Part shown: positions 7,651 to 16,049 of the stretch, piece by piece
How the letters are laid out: every line of letters begins with the position of its first letter
How positions within the stretch are numbered: the stretch's first letter is position 1
NCBI GenBank assembly: GCA_947488195.1
Contig: CANKYR010000008.1
Span: 1 to 40,027, forward strand
Origin: Flavobacteriales bacterium
GTDB lineage: Bacteria; Bacteroidota; Bacteroidia; Flavobacteriales_D; Sanyastnellaceae
Direction: 5' to 3'
DNA: 40,027 nt
Program-made: the position numbers and the translations under genes
Notes under the pieces: model-generated
What the model was told of the DNA's origin: nothing
Database searches by the model: none
The model's input: only the letters and a program-made list of their open reading frames with translations

Positions 7651-8688
7651 TTAGAATCGCGCTGTGCTCACCTCCTTCGGAATAGGAGCGTTTTCGGTTA
7701 AAACAGCCGAAAATAATTTTGAAAAATACGGTGCAAGCAGGACTCCTTTTGAACCCAAGCCGCCGAACACCCCCAATAGTTCGTTCTGCTTGGCGAAACC
7801 TACAATAGGCCTTCTGTCGCGGGTTGTAGGACGAAATCCAGTTTTGTGACTTTCAACAACTACGTCCTTGTCCAATCGCAGTTTCAATTCCGATATTAGC
7901 AACTCCTTCGCATCATAAGTTGGTTCATCAGGCACTTCGTTCCAATTGTAGGTTGCTCCCAAGCGAAACTTTTTGTTTCCAAAAGGAAGTAAAAACTGAC
8001 CAAAGTTTACAATTGCATCAAGCTCCAAATTTTCAATCTTCAAATCCAACACCTGACCATGATTAGGAATTAGATCTAGGTGTTCCAAACCCTTCCATTG
8101 ATTCACGCCAATTCCATTGCAAAGAATAAGTTTATCGAACATTCTTTCCTTCCATAAAACTTTACTTCCGTTGAACTCAACTTCATTTTCGTTCACAGCC
8201 TCCTCAATGAAATTTTCATGTCGAATGAAATAATTCAATGCAACTTCTCGAAACAACGGAACGTTTAGCCAACCGCATTCATTCACTTCGCTGTTTCCAA
8301 ACGGAGCATTGAAATTTTCTTGAACACTTTTGTTGGTGCGTGCAGAAAGATATTTCCCCACTTCAGGGTGATCTGATTTTTCATCCCAAAAATTAGCATC
8401 TTGAATGGAGTTGAAAATTCTTGCGACGGGAAGGGAATGAAAAAAACTCGTTTGAAGTTTTTCTTCCAACTTGCGAAAAGTCACATTCATTTCTTCCAAC
8501 ATTTCTTTCGCTAACCAAGACGCAGCAAGCCTTTTGAAGGTAACCGGATTCCACATTCCGGCTGCTACTTGAGAAGCAGAAGCGTGCTTATAATCGTCGG
8601 CAATTAGAACTTCTTCTCCTTTTTCAAGAAGAGAAAAGGCTAGCAGTGTTCCTGCTAGCCCTTGTCCTACGATTAAATATTTCGACAT
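7651..8688 (-). CDS. FAD-dependent oxidoreductase of the DAO family
   Basis: This 345-residue protein opens with a dinucleotide-binding motif (KYLIVGQGLAGTLLAFSLLE, then an acidic end, LIADD). It continues in the D-amino-acid/glycine oxidase (DAO) pattern. AAGMWNPVTFKRL corresponds to the flavin-contact region, GFRPTTRDRRPIVGF lies in the substrate-domain C-terminus, and FGGLGSKGVLLAP is the second flavin motif. The last two resemble the oxidase half of MnmC, but the methyltransferase half is missing and the substrate is unknown. There is no signal peptide. It lies two bases downstream of kbl on the minus strand, so it may act on an amine or amino acid linked to threonine/glycine metabolism; this is a guess from context. 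Confidence 0.82.
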   Translation of the reverse strand: MSKYLIVGQGLAGTLLAFSLLEKGEEVLIADDYKHASASQVAAGMWNPVTFKRLAASWLAKEMLEEMNVTFRKLEEKLQTSFFHSLPVARIFNSIQDANFWDEKSDHPEVGKYLSARTNKSVQENFNAPFGNSEVNECGWLNVPLFREVALNYFIRHENFIEEAVNENEVEFNGSKVLWKERMFDKLILCNGIGVNQWKGLEHLDLIPNHGQVLDLKIENLELDAIVNFGQFLLPFGNKKFRLGATYNWNEVPDEPTYDAKELLISELKLRLDKDVVVESHKTGFRPTTRDRRPIVGFAKQNELLGVFGGLGSKGVLLAPYFSKLFSAVLTENAPIPKEVSTARF

Positions 8689-8690
8689 AA

Positions 8691-9881
8691 TTATTGAATC
8701 ACGTTTAGCGCTTTACCCACTTTGGTAAATGCTTCAACTGCCTTATCAATGTGCTCGAACTCATGTCCCGCGCTCAATTGAACACGAATACGTGCTTGAC
8801 CTTTTGCAACAACTGGATAGAAAAATCCAATCACATAGATGCCTTCTTGCAACAATGCATCTGCGAAGTCTTGTGCCAATTTCGCGTCGTATAGCATAAC
8901 TGGAACAATGGCACTGTCGCCATCTTTGATATCGAATCCAGCGGCCTTAATACCCGTTTTAAAACGAATAATATTCGCCTCAAGTTTATCGCGCAAATCG
9001 GAAGATGCGCTAAGCATATCCATTACCGCAATAGATGCACCAACGATTGAAGGCGCAAGTGAATTCGAAAACAAATAAGGTCTAGAGCGTTGACGAAGCA
9101 ATTCAACAATCTCTTTTCTTCCGCTGGTGAATCCGCCCATTGCACCGCCCAATGCCTTACCTAAAGTTCCAGTAATGATATCTACGCGACCTAAAACGTT
9201 TTTCAATTCTATTGTTCCTCTACCTGTCTTTCCAATGAACCCGGTAGCATGACATTCGTCTACCATAACCATTGCACCGTATTGATCTGCTAGATCACAA
9301 ATCTTATCGAGCTGTGCTACGTATCCGTCCATAGAGAAAACCCCGTCGGTAACAATCAACTTGAAACGCGCTCCAGAAGCGGCTTTCAGCTGCTCTTCCA
9401 AATCTTCCATGTTGTTATTCTTATAGCGGTAACGCTGCGCTTTGCACAAACGAACACCGTCAATGATTGAAGCGTGATTCAATTCATCTGAAATGATTGC
9501 GTCTTGTTCGTTCAATAACGGCTCGAAAACTCCGCCGTTCGCATCGAATGCTGCGGCGTACAAAATGGTATCTTCCGTGTGAAGGAATTCAGAAAGTTTA
9601 TGTTCCAACGTCTTGTGAATGTCTTGAGTTCCACAAATAAATCGAACGCTCGACATACCGAATCCGTGTGAATCAATTGCAGCTTTCGCGGCTTCTAAAA
9701 CAACTGGGTGACTCGAAAGACCAAGGTAGTTGTTCGAGCAAAAATTCAAAACCTCTTTCCCTTCGGTGGTTTGAATGACTGCTCCTTGCGGGGTAGTAAT
9801 GATACGTTCTCTTTTGAATAAACCAGCTTCACGAATATCGTTCAATTCATTTTGCAAATGTTCCTGCATTTTACCGTACAT
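8691..9881 (-). CDS. kbl: Glycine C-acetyltransferase (2-amino-3-ketobutyrate CoA ligase)
   Basis: The protein is 396 residues, against 398 in E. coli Kbl, and aligns by eye almost end to end with it: [78 protein letters not shown] and [14 protein letters not shown]. The PLP lysine is K242 in the TLGKALGG motif. Kbl splits 2-amino-3-oxobutyrate with CoA into glycine and acetyl-CoA, the second step of threonine breakdown after threonine dehydrogenase. The tdh gene is not in the window. It lies 11 bp downstream of rnc and is followed after 2 bp by the FAD oxidoreductase, so it looks like a late member of the acpP operon. Confidence 0.96.
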   Translation of the reverse strand: MYGKMQEHLQNELNDIREAGLFKRERIITTPQGAVIQTTEGKEVLNFCSNNYLGLSSHPVVLEAAKAAIDSHGFGMSSVRFICGTQDIHKTLEHKLSEFLHTEDTILYAAAFDANGGVFEPLLNEQDAIISDELNHASIIDGVRLCKAQRYRYKNNNMEDLEEQLKAASGARFKLIVTDGVFSMDGYVAQLDKICDLADQYGAMVMVDECHATGFIGKTGRGTIELKNVLGRVDIITGTLGKALGGAMGGFTSGRKEIVELLRQRSRPYLFSNSLAPSIVGASIAVMDMLSASSDLRDKLEANIIRFKTGIKAAGFDIKDGDSAIVPVMLYDAKLAQDFADALLQEGIYVIGFFYPVVAKGQARIRVQLSAGHEFEHIDKAVEAFTKVGKALNVIQ

Positions 9882-9892
9882 ATGTTTCAGTT

Positions 9893-10603
9893 TTAATCTA
9901 TCAATATTACTTTAGCCGCAGCTTCTGCTGCCGATTGTTCTGCCGCTTTTTTTGAACCACCTGTTCCTCTTCCAACTTCTTTGCCGTCTAACTCTAACGC
10001 TATGGTGTATAGCATTTGAGCCCCTGTGCTGCGCTGTTCACGCACAATATACACCAAATGCCTACGGGTCTTTTGTCCCCACTCGTGCAATTTACTTTTG
10101 TAATCTACATCTAAATGAACACGCTCATCAAGGCCGTGTTCCTTCAATAATTTCAATGCTATTTCTCGAGTAATCTTATATCCCTTGTCTAGAAAAAGCG
10201 CGCCAAATAAGGCTTCCAATGCATTTCCAATTAGACTTTCATGAATTTCCTGTCTGCCGATGCTAACATTTAGAAACTCGTATAACTTCAGTTCGTAACC
10301 AATAGAATTAAGATTGTCTCTTCTAACAATCTTCGATTTCATTTTGGTTAGTTCACCTTCTGTGAGGGCCGGATATTTCGAAAACAAATAATGGGCAACA
10401 ATGCTATCTAGAATGGCGTCGCCTAAAAATTCTAATCGCTCGTTGCTATTTTTTATTCCTGGTTGAATTTCATCGGCAGCGCTAGCATGTCGCAGCGCAG
10501 TCTCATAAAGCGCAAGGTTATTCGGCTTTACATGAAAGGTGTTTTTGATATAGGTGAAAAGTTCCCTATTGGGATGTGCTTTGGAAAAGAATTTCCAAAT
10601 CAT
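9893..10603 (-). CDS. rnc: Ribonuclease III
   Basis: This is a 236-residue protein with the RNase III signature [13 protein letters not shown] at residues 54-66, which holds the catalytic acidic residues. The second acidic patch follows in [17 protein letters not shown]-terminal double-stranded RNA binding domain (about 165-234) includes [26 protein letters not shown]. The enzyme cuts double-stranded RNA in rRNA precursors and in some mRNAs. Its ATG overlaps the fabF stop as ATGA, which indicates translational coupling. The acpP-fabF-rnc order is a conserved arrangement in many bacteria. Confidence 0.97.
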   Translation of the reverse strand: MIWKFFSKAHPNRELFTYIKNTFHVKPNNLALYETALRHASAADEIQPGIKNSNERLEFLGDAILDSIVAHYLFSKYPALTEGELTKMKSKIVRRDNLNSIGYELKLYEFLNVSIGRQEIHESLIGNALEALFGALFLDKGYKITREIALKLLKEHGLDERVHLDVDYKSKLHEWGQKTRRHLVYIVREQRSTGAQMLYTIALELDGKEVGRGTGGSKKAAEQSAAEAAAKVILID

Positions 10604-11850
10604 TCGTATTTCTTAAAAATGGCTGAAGTGTTATGACCTCCGAAACCGAAGGTGTTCGTCATCGCAATATTAACTTCCCTATGCTGCGCCGTATTGAAAG
10701 TAAAGTTCAATTTTGGATCTAAAGCTTCATCGGTATTTACGAAGTTAATCGTTGGTGGAATGATTCCGTTTTTAATAGCCAAGATAGATGCGATAGCTTC
10801 AACGGCTCCAGCAGCACCTAGCAAGTGACCCGTCATTGACTTGGTACTTGAAATATTTACGTTGTACGCGTGCTCTCCAAATATATTTTGAATGGCCTTC
10901 GCTTCTTGAACATCTCCTAAAGGAGTAGACGTTCCATGTACGTTGATGTAGTCAATTTCATTTGAAGAAATTCCTGCATCGGAAAGCGCGTTCTTCATTA
11001 CGTTCGTTGCACCAATTCCTTCTGGATGTGGAGCAGTAATGTGATAAGCATCTGCAGACATTCCTCCACCGATAAGCTCGGCGTATATTTTAGCACCACG
11101 CGCTTTGGCGTGTTCTAAATCTTCTAAAATAAGACAGCCACCTCCTTCACCTAAGACAAAACCATCACGGGTTGAATCGAAAGGTCGAGAAGCTGTTTTG
11201 AAATTCTCATTGTTTTCAGACAGCGCTCTGCACGCGTTAAATCCTCCTACACCTGCCTCACAAATTGCAGCTTCTGAACCACCACTTACAATAATATCTG
11301 CCTTACCTAAACGAATGTAGTTAAAGGCATCTATTAAAGCGTTTGTTGAAGAAGCACAAGCTGAAACGGTTGTGTAGTTGGGACCTCTGAATCCGTATTG
11401 AATGCTGATGTGACCAGAGGCAATATCAGCAATCATTTTCGGAATAAAGAAAGGGTTGAAACGAGGTGTTCCGTCTCCTTTCGCGAAATTAATACACTCT
11501 TCTTGGAAAGTAGTTAAACCTCCTATCCCTGAACCCCAAATGACGCCAACACGATCTTTGTCTACTTTCTCTACATCGAGTCCAGAATCCACTATAGCTT
11601 CCTTAACAACTACTAGAGCGTAGTGTGTGTAAGGATCCATTTTGCGCATTTCTTTTCGCTCAATGTGATCTTCAATGTTAAACCCCTTGACTTCACAAGC
11701 AAACTTCGTTTTGAACTTGCTCGCGTCAAAGCGCGTTATGAGATCAGAACCACTCACACCATTGATAAGACCGTTCCAGTATTCTGGTACAGTATTACCA
11801 ATGGGTGTTAATGCTCCTAGTCCGGTAACAACGACCCTTCTTAACTCCAT
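10600..11850 (-). CDS. fabF: Beta-ketoacyl-ACP synthase II
   Basis: This is a 416-residue condensing enzyme of standard FabF length. The nucleophile Cys165 is in TTVSACASSTNA. The two catalytic histidines are in NVHGTSTPLGD and in KSMTGHLLGAAGA, and the C-terminal NTFGFGGHN loop is present. It extends acyl-ACP chains with malonyl-ACP in fatty-acid synthesis. It follows acpP by 33 bp and overlaps rnc by 4 bp. All active-site motifs are intact and the ATG at 11850 opens the conserved RRVVVTGLGALTPIG. Confidence 0.97.
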   Translation of the reverse strand: MELRRVVVTGLGALTPIGNTVPEYWNGLINGVSGSDLITRFDASKFKTKFACEVKGFNIEDHIERKEMRKMDPYTHYALVVVKEAIVDSGLDVEKVDKDRVGVIWGSGIGGLTTFQEECINFAKGDGTPRFNPFFIPKMIADIASGHISIQYGFRGPNYTTVSACASSTNALIDAFNYIRLGKADIIVSGGSEAAICEAGVGGFNACRALSENNENFKTASRPFDSTRDGFVLGEGGGCLILEDLEHAKARGAKIYAELIGGGMSADAYHITAPHPEGIGATNVMKNALSDAGISSNEIDYINVHGTSTPLGDVQEAKAIQNIFGEHAYNVNISSTKSMTGHLLGAAGAVEAIASILAIKNGIIPPTINFVNTDEALDPKLNFTFNTAQHREVNIAMTNTFGFGGHNTSAIFKKYE

Positions 11851-11883
11851 AGTTTTCGGGAAAGTTGAATAATTTCCGAGTGA

Positions 11884-12117
11884 TTATTTATTCGCAGTGA
11901 TGTAATCAATTGCTTGACCTACAGTCACAATTTTCTCTGCTTGATCGTCAGGAATAGCGATGTTGAATTCCTTTTCAAATTCCATGATAAGCTCTACAGT
12001 ATCCAAAGAATCTGCTCCCAAATCATTGGTGAAACTAGCTTCAGGGGTTACAACTGATGCTTCTACACCGAGTTTATCTACGATGATTTCGGTAACTTTT
12101 TGTGCAATTTCAGACAT
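11884..12117 (-). CDS. acpP: Acyl carrier protein
   Basis: This is a 77-residue acidic protein with the phosphopantetheine attachment site at Ser37 in [19 protein letters not shown], the hallmark of ACP. It carries the growing acyl chains for FabF, whose gene lies directly downstream. It is the first gene of the acpP-fabF-rnc-kbl-oxidoreductase unit and is preceded by a perfect -7 box. Length and sequence are ordinary for the family. Confidence 0.97.
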   Translation of the reverse strand: MSEIAQKVTEIIVDKLGVEASVVTPEASFTNDLGADSLDTVELIMEFEKEFNIAIPDDQAEKIVTVGQAIDYITANK

Positions 12118-12151
12118 TGTCTTGATGTTTTTTAAAGGTTAAATACGACCG

Positions 12152-12159
12152 CAAAAGTA
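12152..12159 (-). promoter_or_regulatory. -7 promoter element of the acpP operon
   Basis: The minus strand reads TACTTTTG, an exact TAnnTTTG match, followed by GCGG and then about 35 bases to the acpP ATG. A clear -33 TTG is not visible; the upstream stretch is A-rich on the coding strand. The rest of the 12118-12320 gap has no gene; its plus-strand side presumably holds the start of the glycan operon (a weak TATCTTGC at 12285). Confidence 0.55.
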
Positions 12160-12320
12160 CAACTTTTCATGACGAACACACTTTTTTTTACTTTCGATAC
12201 TCATTTTCTTTACTTATCATTTGATTTTCAATACTTTAACAAACAAAATTGTTCGTAAAATATTCCTGAAGCCCCACTCTAAACTATCTTGCAATTCGAA
12301 ATTCACTCCTTTTTGAAAGC

Positions 12321-13274
12321 ATGACCTGGGACCAAGATTATTTAAAAGATAAGCATCTCTTAATTATCGGATGCGGCGGATTAGCGCATGCTGCTCTCTC
12401 TTATTTACTTTCTTCAGGAATTGGAAACGTGACCATTTTCGATGGTGACCTTGTAGAATCTTCCAACCTAAACAGGCAACATCTTTTCACTCCTGATGAC
12501 ATTGGAAAGAATAAAGCCGCTGTCTTAAAGAATTATTGCTCGTTCCACTTTCCAAAAGCTACAATAATCTCGGAGGAACGAATGTTTAAACCGCAAGCGG
12601 AAATACTTGCCTCAACCTTTGATTTAGTTTTTGATTTCACCGATCGCCTTGCTACGAAATTGGAATTAACCCGGCACTTCGAAAAACTAAAAATTCCTTT
12701 TTTCTATGCGGCAGCGCAGATGAATGCAGGGTCTAGTGCCTTCATTCATTTAAATAGCATAACCAGCGCCATGCTTTTCGGACATGTTCAAGACGCGAGC
12801 AAAGTGGAACGGGATTGCGACGTTGATGGTGTTTGGCCAACGGTGGTGGCCTCGGTAGGCATTCATGTTGCCCATCAAGCACTTCAATTTCTGACACTCA
12901 ATCCTTGTCCGTTTGTTGGCGCGATTGATTATTTCGATGGAACCACAGGGCTTTGGTCACGGTTCAGTTTCAACCCGAAAGAAAAAAACACGAAGGTGTC
13001 TATCACTGTTCAAGAATTGCTTCAAGACACAAGCACTCCCATCTATTTTCTGGGTGAAAGTGATTCGCTTCCTTCGGAAATTATTACTCTAACAGCTTCC
13101 GAACTGAAAGAAGAAATCGAAAAAATAAATCGTTCTTGCATTATTCTCTGTGAAACGGGCATGCGAGCGAAGGCAGCTTCCGAGCAGCTTTCAAAACATT
13201 TCAACTTTCCGATAGTCAGTTGGAATAAAAACCTTGAATCTTTCCTACACTTGTTCCATGAATCACATGTCTAG
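12321..13274 (+). CDS. ThiF/MoeB/HesA-family E1-like protein with degenerate rhodanese-like tail
   Basis: This is a 317-residue protein. Residues 10-215 form an E1-like adenylating domain: nucleotide loop IIGCGGLAHAALSYLLSSGI (15-34), the FDGDLVESSNLNRQH block with the catalytic Arg (40-54), FDFTDRLATKL (105-114) for Mg-ATP, and DGVWPTVVASVG (169-180). The zinc-binding CxxC pairs of MoeB/ThiF are missing; only Cys166 remains in that region. Residues about 240-317 resemble the second half of a rhodanese domain, with a CETGMR active-site-like loop at 277-282. MoeB- and ThiF-type enzymes activate the C-terminus of a small sulfur carrier, but no ThiS/MoaD gene is nearby. It overlaps the next gene and seems to head the glycan operon. 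A sulfur-transfer or carboxylate-adenylating role is possible; neither is shown. Confidence 0.82.
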   Translation: MTWDQDYLKDKHLLIIGCGGLAHAALSYLLSSGIGNVTIFDGDLVESSNLNRQHLFTPDDIGKNKAAVLKNYCSFHFPKATIISEERMFKPQAEILASTFDLVFDFTDRLATKLELTRHFEKLKIPFFYAAAQMNAGSSAFIHLNSITSAMLFGHVQDASKVERDCDVDGVWPTVVASVGIHVAHQALQFLTLNPCPFVGAIDYFDGTTGLWSRFSFNPKEKNTKVSITVQELLQDTSTPIYFLGESDSLPSEIITLTASELKEEIEKINRSCIILCETGMRAKAASEQLSKHFNFPIVSWNKNLESFLHLFHESHV

Positions 13275-14565
13275 TTTAAACAGCGCCCTTCGCTTTGCAA
13301 AGCAGCTTTTAAAAAGGCCTATGAAACCTTCAGAGGACATTCGTGTGCGTATGCTTCAGCATAGACTTCTTCATGATTTAACATATAGACTTCCCGACCG
13401 TGCGAAAAGAGATCTGCTCATCGGATTCAAAGAATGGAAACGCATTGTTTCAAGGAAAAAGAATGCATTTCAATCACAAAGAAATGTTCCTTGCGTTTTG
13501 GTTTCAACTTCCAATCAAATAGAAATTGCTGAAGAATATATTTCAGCGAATACCAACCACAAAACGCTAAATGTATTGGTTCGAGAAGAACTAACACTCT
13601 CCGATTTTCCATTGAAATTTCATTTATTCGCGTTGCGAATTTCTTTGCAATGCCTGTTCGATTCTCGCCGAGTAAATCTAGCTCTGATTGTGCGTGAAGT
13701 GACTGAATGGACGGCGGTTTCAGACTTTATTTCTTTAAATACTATTTCTGAATTTTTCGATTTCACACCGTTTGAAAAAGATAGCAACACCCTCGCTTAC
13801 CTCTTAATTGAAGAGGGGATTAAAGTGACGAAAATCCCTTCACCCGGGCCATTGGCTGGGCATCACACGTTTATGATAGCAGACGATGTTGTGCTTTCCA
13901 GCGCTTATCAAATGGAAGAACTTCCTCATTTCGAGCATTGGTATGTTCGCGAACTCTCGCATTGGCCGCCCGATCAATACATGTACTATTCTTCGAACTA
14001 CATTAATCCGCCCGTTCCACCCAGAAACACCATTGGTTTCTATTCGCACGGCGAATGGGTAAGGCGAAAGTCAGGAGATGCCGATTTCGGCATGGGCATT
14101 CAAGAGAATGAACTTTTCTTGCTGAATTCTTTGAAGACTTTTTTAGAAAAACATTCCGAATTTCAATTGATCATTTTCCCGCATCCGAAGGAAAGGAAAG
14201 ACAAAGACTTCGAGTCTTTTTACGCTTCCTTTTTCACTGGAGCCCAAACCACTATAGCGCCTGAAGAAATGAAATCGAGTAATACCTTTTTCAAAATAAA
14301 TATTGGTCTTATGGCTTATTCGACCATCCTCTTTGAAAGACTAGCGATGGGATATAAAACGTTCATTGGCAAAAATTCCCCAACATCTTTTCCTGTTGAA
14401 GGAAGTCCGCTTAAAAATCTTTGCCTCGCCAATTACGAGGATCTCGAATCAGCACTATTGCTTGCCCATATGGAAACTGAAAACGAATTCTTTATTCGTC
14501 AAGGATTAGAAAATTATCCCATGCAGCAATTCCTTGAGCAAAAGGTCGCGGAAATTCAAAAATGA
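13258..14565 (+). CDS. Unknown protein, GT-B-like (possible glycosyltransferase)
   Basis: This is a protein of about 435 residues that I do not recognise. It has no signal peptide and no obvious membrane helix. The C-terminal half looks like a GT-B fold of the capsule or CDP-glycerol transferase kind: NTIGFYSHGEW, then EFQLIIFPHPKERKDKD, then INIGLMAYSTILFERLAMGYKTFIG, the last resembling the nucleotide-sugar-binding end of such enzymes. The start is uncertain: ATG at 13234, 13258 and 13267 all overlap the E1-like gene, and I chose 13258. It lies between that gene and the WbpB-type dehydrogenase in an unbroken plus-strand run, so a role in surface glycan synthesis is likely by context only. 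Confidence 0.65.
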   Translation: MNHMSSLNSALRFAKQLLKRPMKPSEDIRVRMLQHRLLHDLTYRLPDRAKRDLLIGFKEWKRIVSRKKNAFQSQRNVPCVLVSTSNQIEIAEEYISANTNHKTLNVLVREELTLSDFPLKFHLFALRISLQCLFDSRRVNLALIVREVTEWTAVSDFISLNTISEFFDFTPFEKDSNTLAYLLIEEGIKVTKIPSPGPLAGHHTFMIADDVVLSSAYQMEELPHFEHWYVRELSHWPPDQYMYYSSNYINPPVPPRNTIGFYSHGEWVRRKSGDADFGMGIQENELFLLNSLKTFLEKHSEFQLIIFPHPKERKDKDFESFYASFFTGAQTTIAPEEMKSSNTFFKINIGLMAYSTILFERLAMGYKTFIGKNSPTSFPVEGSPLKNLCLANYEDLESALLLAHMETENEFFIRQGLENYPMQQFLEQKVAEIQK

Positions 14566-14583
14566 TTGATTACTTTGCAACCG

Positions 14584-15594
14584 ATGAAAATCAAGTTTGC
14601 CGTAGTCGGATGTGGAAGTATTGGGAAGCGACACGTTGCTGTCTTAGACGCTAATCCGGAAATAGAAATCGTTGCCTTGTGCGATAGCCAAATTGAAACG
14701 GTACGCGCACTTTCCGAGTTATACGGAAACATTCCTGTTTTCTCTTCTTTTGAAGATATGCTGCAGAACATTGAAGCCGATGTTATTAATGTTGTAACGC
14801 CGCATGCACTTCATGCCGAACAAAGCATTGCTGCATTGAAAGCTGGATTTAATGTCTTAGTTGAAAAACCTATGTCGCTTTCTGTTGAAGAGGCCAATCA
14901 GATGAATGATACTGCCGCTGCTTGCGGAAAAAAATTATGGGTGGTGAAACAGAACAGATTTAATGTCCCTGTTATTCTTGCTGAACAAGCCATTCGTGAA
15001 GGGTGGTTAGGAAAAATTTTTATGGTGAAATGTGATGTTTTGTGGAATCGCTACCAAGGTTACTACGACGATTCTCCGTGGAGAGGAAAGATTGAAAAAG
15101 AAGGTGGAGCGCTTTTCACGCAAGCCAGTCACTTCATTGACTTACTTATTTGGTGGTGTGGAAATGTGGTGAGTGTGAAGGCGAAAGCGGCTACACAAAA
15201 TCACAACATTGAAACCGAAGACAGTGGCGTTGCGGTGATGGAATTTGAAAACGGTGCACTAGGATCATTGGTTTGGACCACTTGTGTTTACGAAAAAAAC
15301 TACGAAGGAAGTATCACCATTATTGGTGAAAAAGGAAGTATAAAAATTGGTGGTGCCTACCTCAATAAAATTGAATTTTGGAATGTTGAAGGACATGAGT
15401 TAGACAGCAACATTGACTTCAACGACAAGCCAAATGCCTACGGCAAATACCAAGGCACAAGTAGCAATCACGATAAAGTAATTGCCGGTATTGTGAAGGA
15501 AATTCAAACAGGCATTGGCCAAAATGTAGAAGGAATAGAGGGTGTGAGAAGTGTAGATGCCATTGAAAAAATTTACGCGAACATATTGCAATGA
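14584..15594 (+). CDS. Gfo/Idh/MocA oxidoreductase, WbpB-type UDP-sugar 3-dehydrogenase
   Basis: This is a 336-residue protein with an N-terminal Rossmann fold (KFAVVGCGSIGKRHVAVLD), the family's VEKPMSL motif with its catalytic lysine, and a C-terminal alpha/beta domain holding GGALFTQASHFIDLLIWW with the catalytic histidine. It resembles WbpB/WlbA, which oxidise C3 of UDP-N-acetylglucosaminuronic acid. That assignment is supported by the WbpD- and WbpE-like genes that follow immediately. ATG 14584 is preferred over an in-frame TTG at 14566. It ends in a 4-bp ATGA overlap with the acetyltransferase gene. The UDP-GlcNAc 6-dehydrogenase (WbpA) that would supply its substrate is not in the window. 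Confidence 0.9.
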   Translation: MKIKFAVVGCGSIGKRHVAVLDANPEIEIVALCDSQIETVRALSELYGNIPVFSSFEDMLQNIEADVINVVTPHALHAEQSIAALKAGFNVLVEKPMSLSVEEANQMNDTAAACGKKLWVVKQNRFNVPVILAEQAIREGWLGKIFMVKCDVLWNRYQGYYDDSPWRGKIEKEGGALFTQASHFIDLLIWWCGNVVSVKAKAATQNHNIETEDSGVAVMEFENGALGSLVWTTCVYEKNYEGSITIIGEKGSIKIGGAYLNKIEFWNVEGHELDSNIDFNDKPNAYGKYQGTSSNHDKVIAGIVKEIQTGIGQNVEGIEGVRSVDAIEKIYANILQ

Positions 15595-16049
15595 ACGAAG
15601 TGAAAAAATACACTGCTCAAATTCGTGACGTTCAATTTGGAACAAATGTGACCGTTGTTGAACCTGTGAACTTGTACGAGTGTGAAATTGGCAGCGATGT
15701 GTTTGTAGGGCCGTTTGTTGAAGTCCAGAAAGGTGTAAAAATCGGAGACCGAACGCGCATTCAAAGTCATACTTTCATTTGTGAATTGGTCACTATCGGA
15801 TCGGACTGTTTCGTTGCACACGGCGTTATGTTTACGAACGATTTATTCAAAGACGGTGGACCTTCCGGAAACGATAAAACCAAATGGTCTTCCACAGAGA
15901 TCGGGAATCACGTTTCCATTGGATCGAATGTAACTTTACTACCTGTTACTGTTTGCGATAACGTTGTTATTGGTGCAGGAGCTGTTGTCACAAAAAATAT
16001 TACTGAACCGGGGGTTTATGTAGGAAATCCCGCAAAAAAAATACGCTAA
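15591..16049 (+). CDS. WbpD-type hexapeptide N-acetyltransferase
   Basis: This is a 152-residue left-handed beta-helix acetyltransferase. Repeated hexapeptides are visible throughout, for example CEIGSDVFVGPFVEVQKGVK, VTIGSDCFVAHGVMFTND, TEIGNHVSIGSNVTLLP and VVIGAGAVVTKNI, and it ends in the family's VYVGNPAKKIR. It matches WbpD/WlbB, which acetylate the 3-amino group of UDP-2-acetamido-3-amino-2,3-dideoxyglucuronic acid with acetyl-CoA. It overlaps the WbpB-like gene by 4 bp and the WbpE-like gene by 1 bp (TAATG), so the three are tightly coupled. Confidence 0.9.
   Translation: MNEVKKYTAQIRDVQFGTNVTVVEPVNLYECEIGSDVFVGPFVEVQKGVKIGDRTRIQSHTFICELVTIGSDCFVAHGVMFTNDLFKDGGPSGNDKTKWSSTEIGNHVSIGSNVTLLPVTVCDNVVIGAGAVVTKNITEPGVYVGNPAKKIR

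Noticed and set aside
12285-12292. TATCTTGC as the promoter of the glycan operon
   Set aside because: It is one base short of TAnnTTTG and has no TTG at the right distance; it is mentioned only as a weak possibility.
14566-14583. TTG start for the WbpB-type gene
   Set aside because: An ATG at 14584 directly precedes the Rossmann fold; the six extra residues have no support.
15400-15821. Minus-strand frames opposite the WbpB/WbpD junction
   Set aside because: They run antisense through two clearly identified genes and contain no domain or signal of their own.
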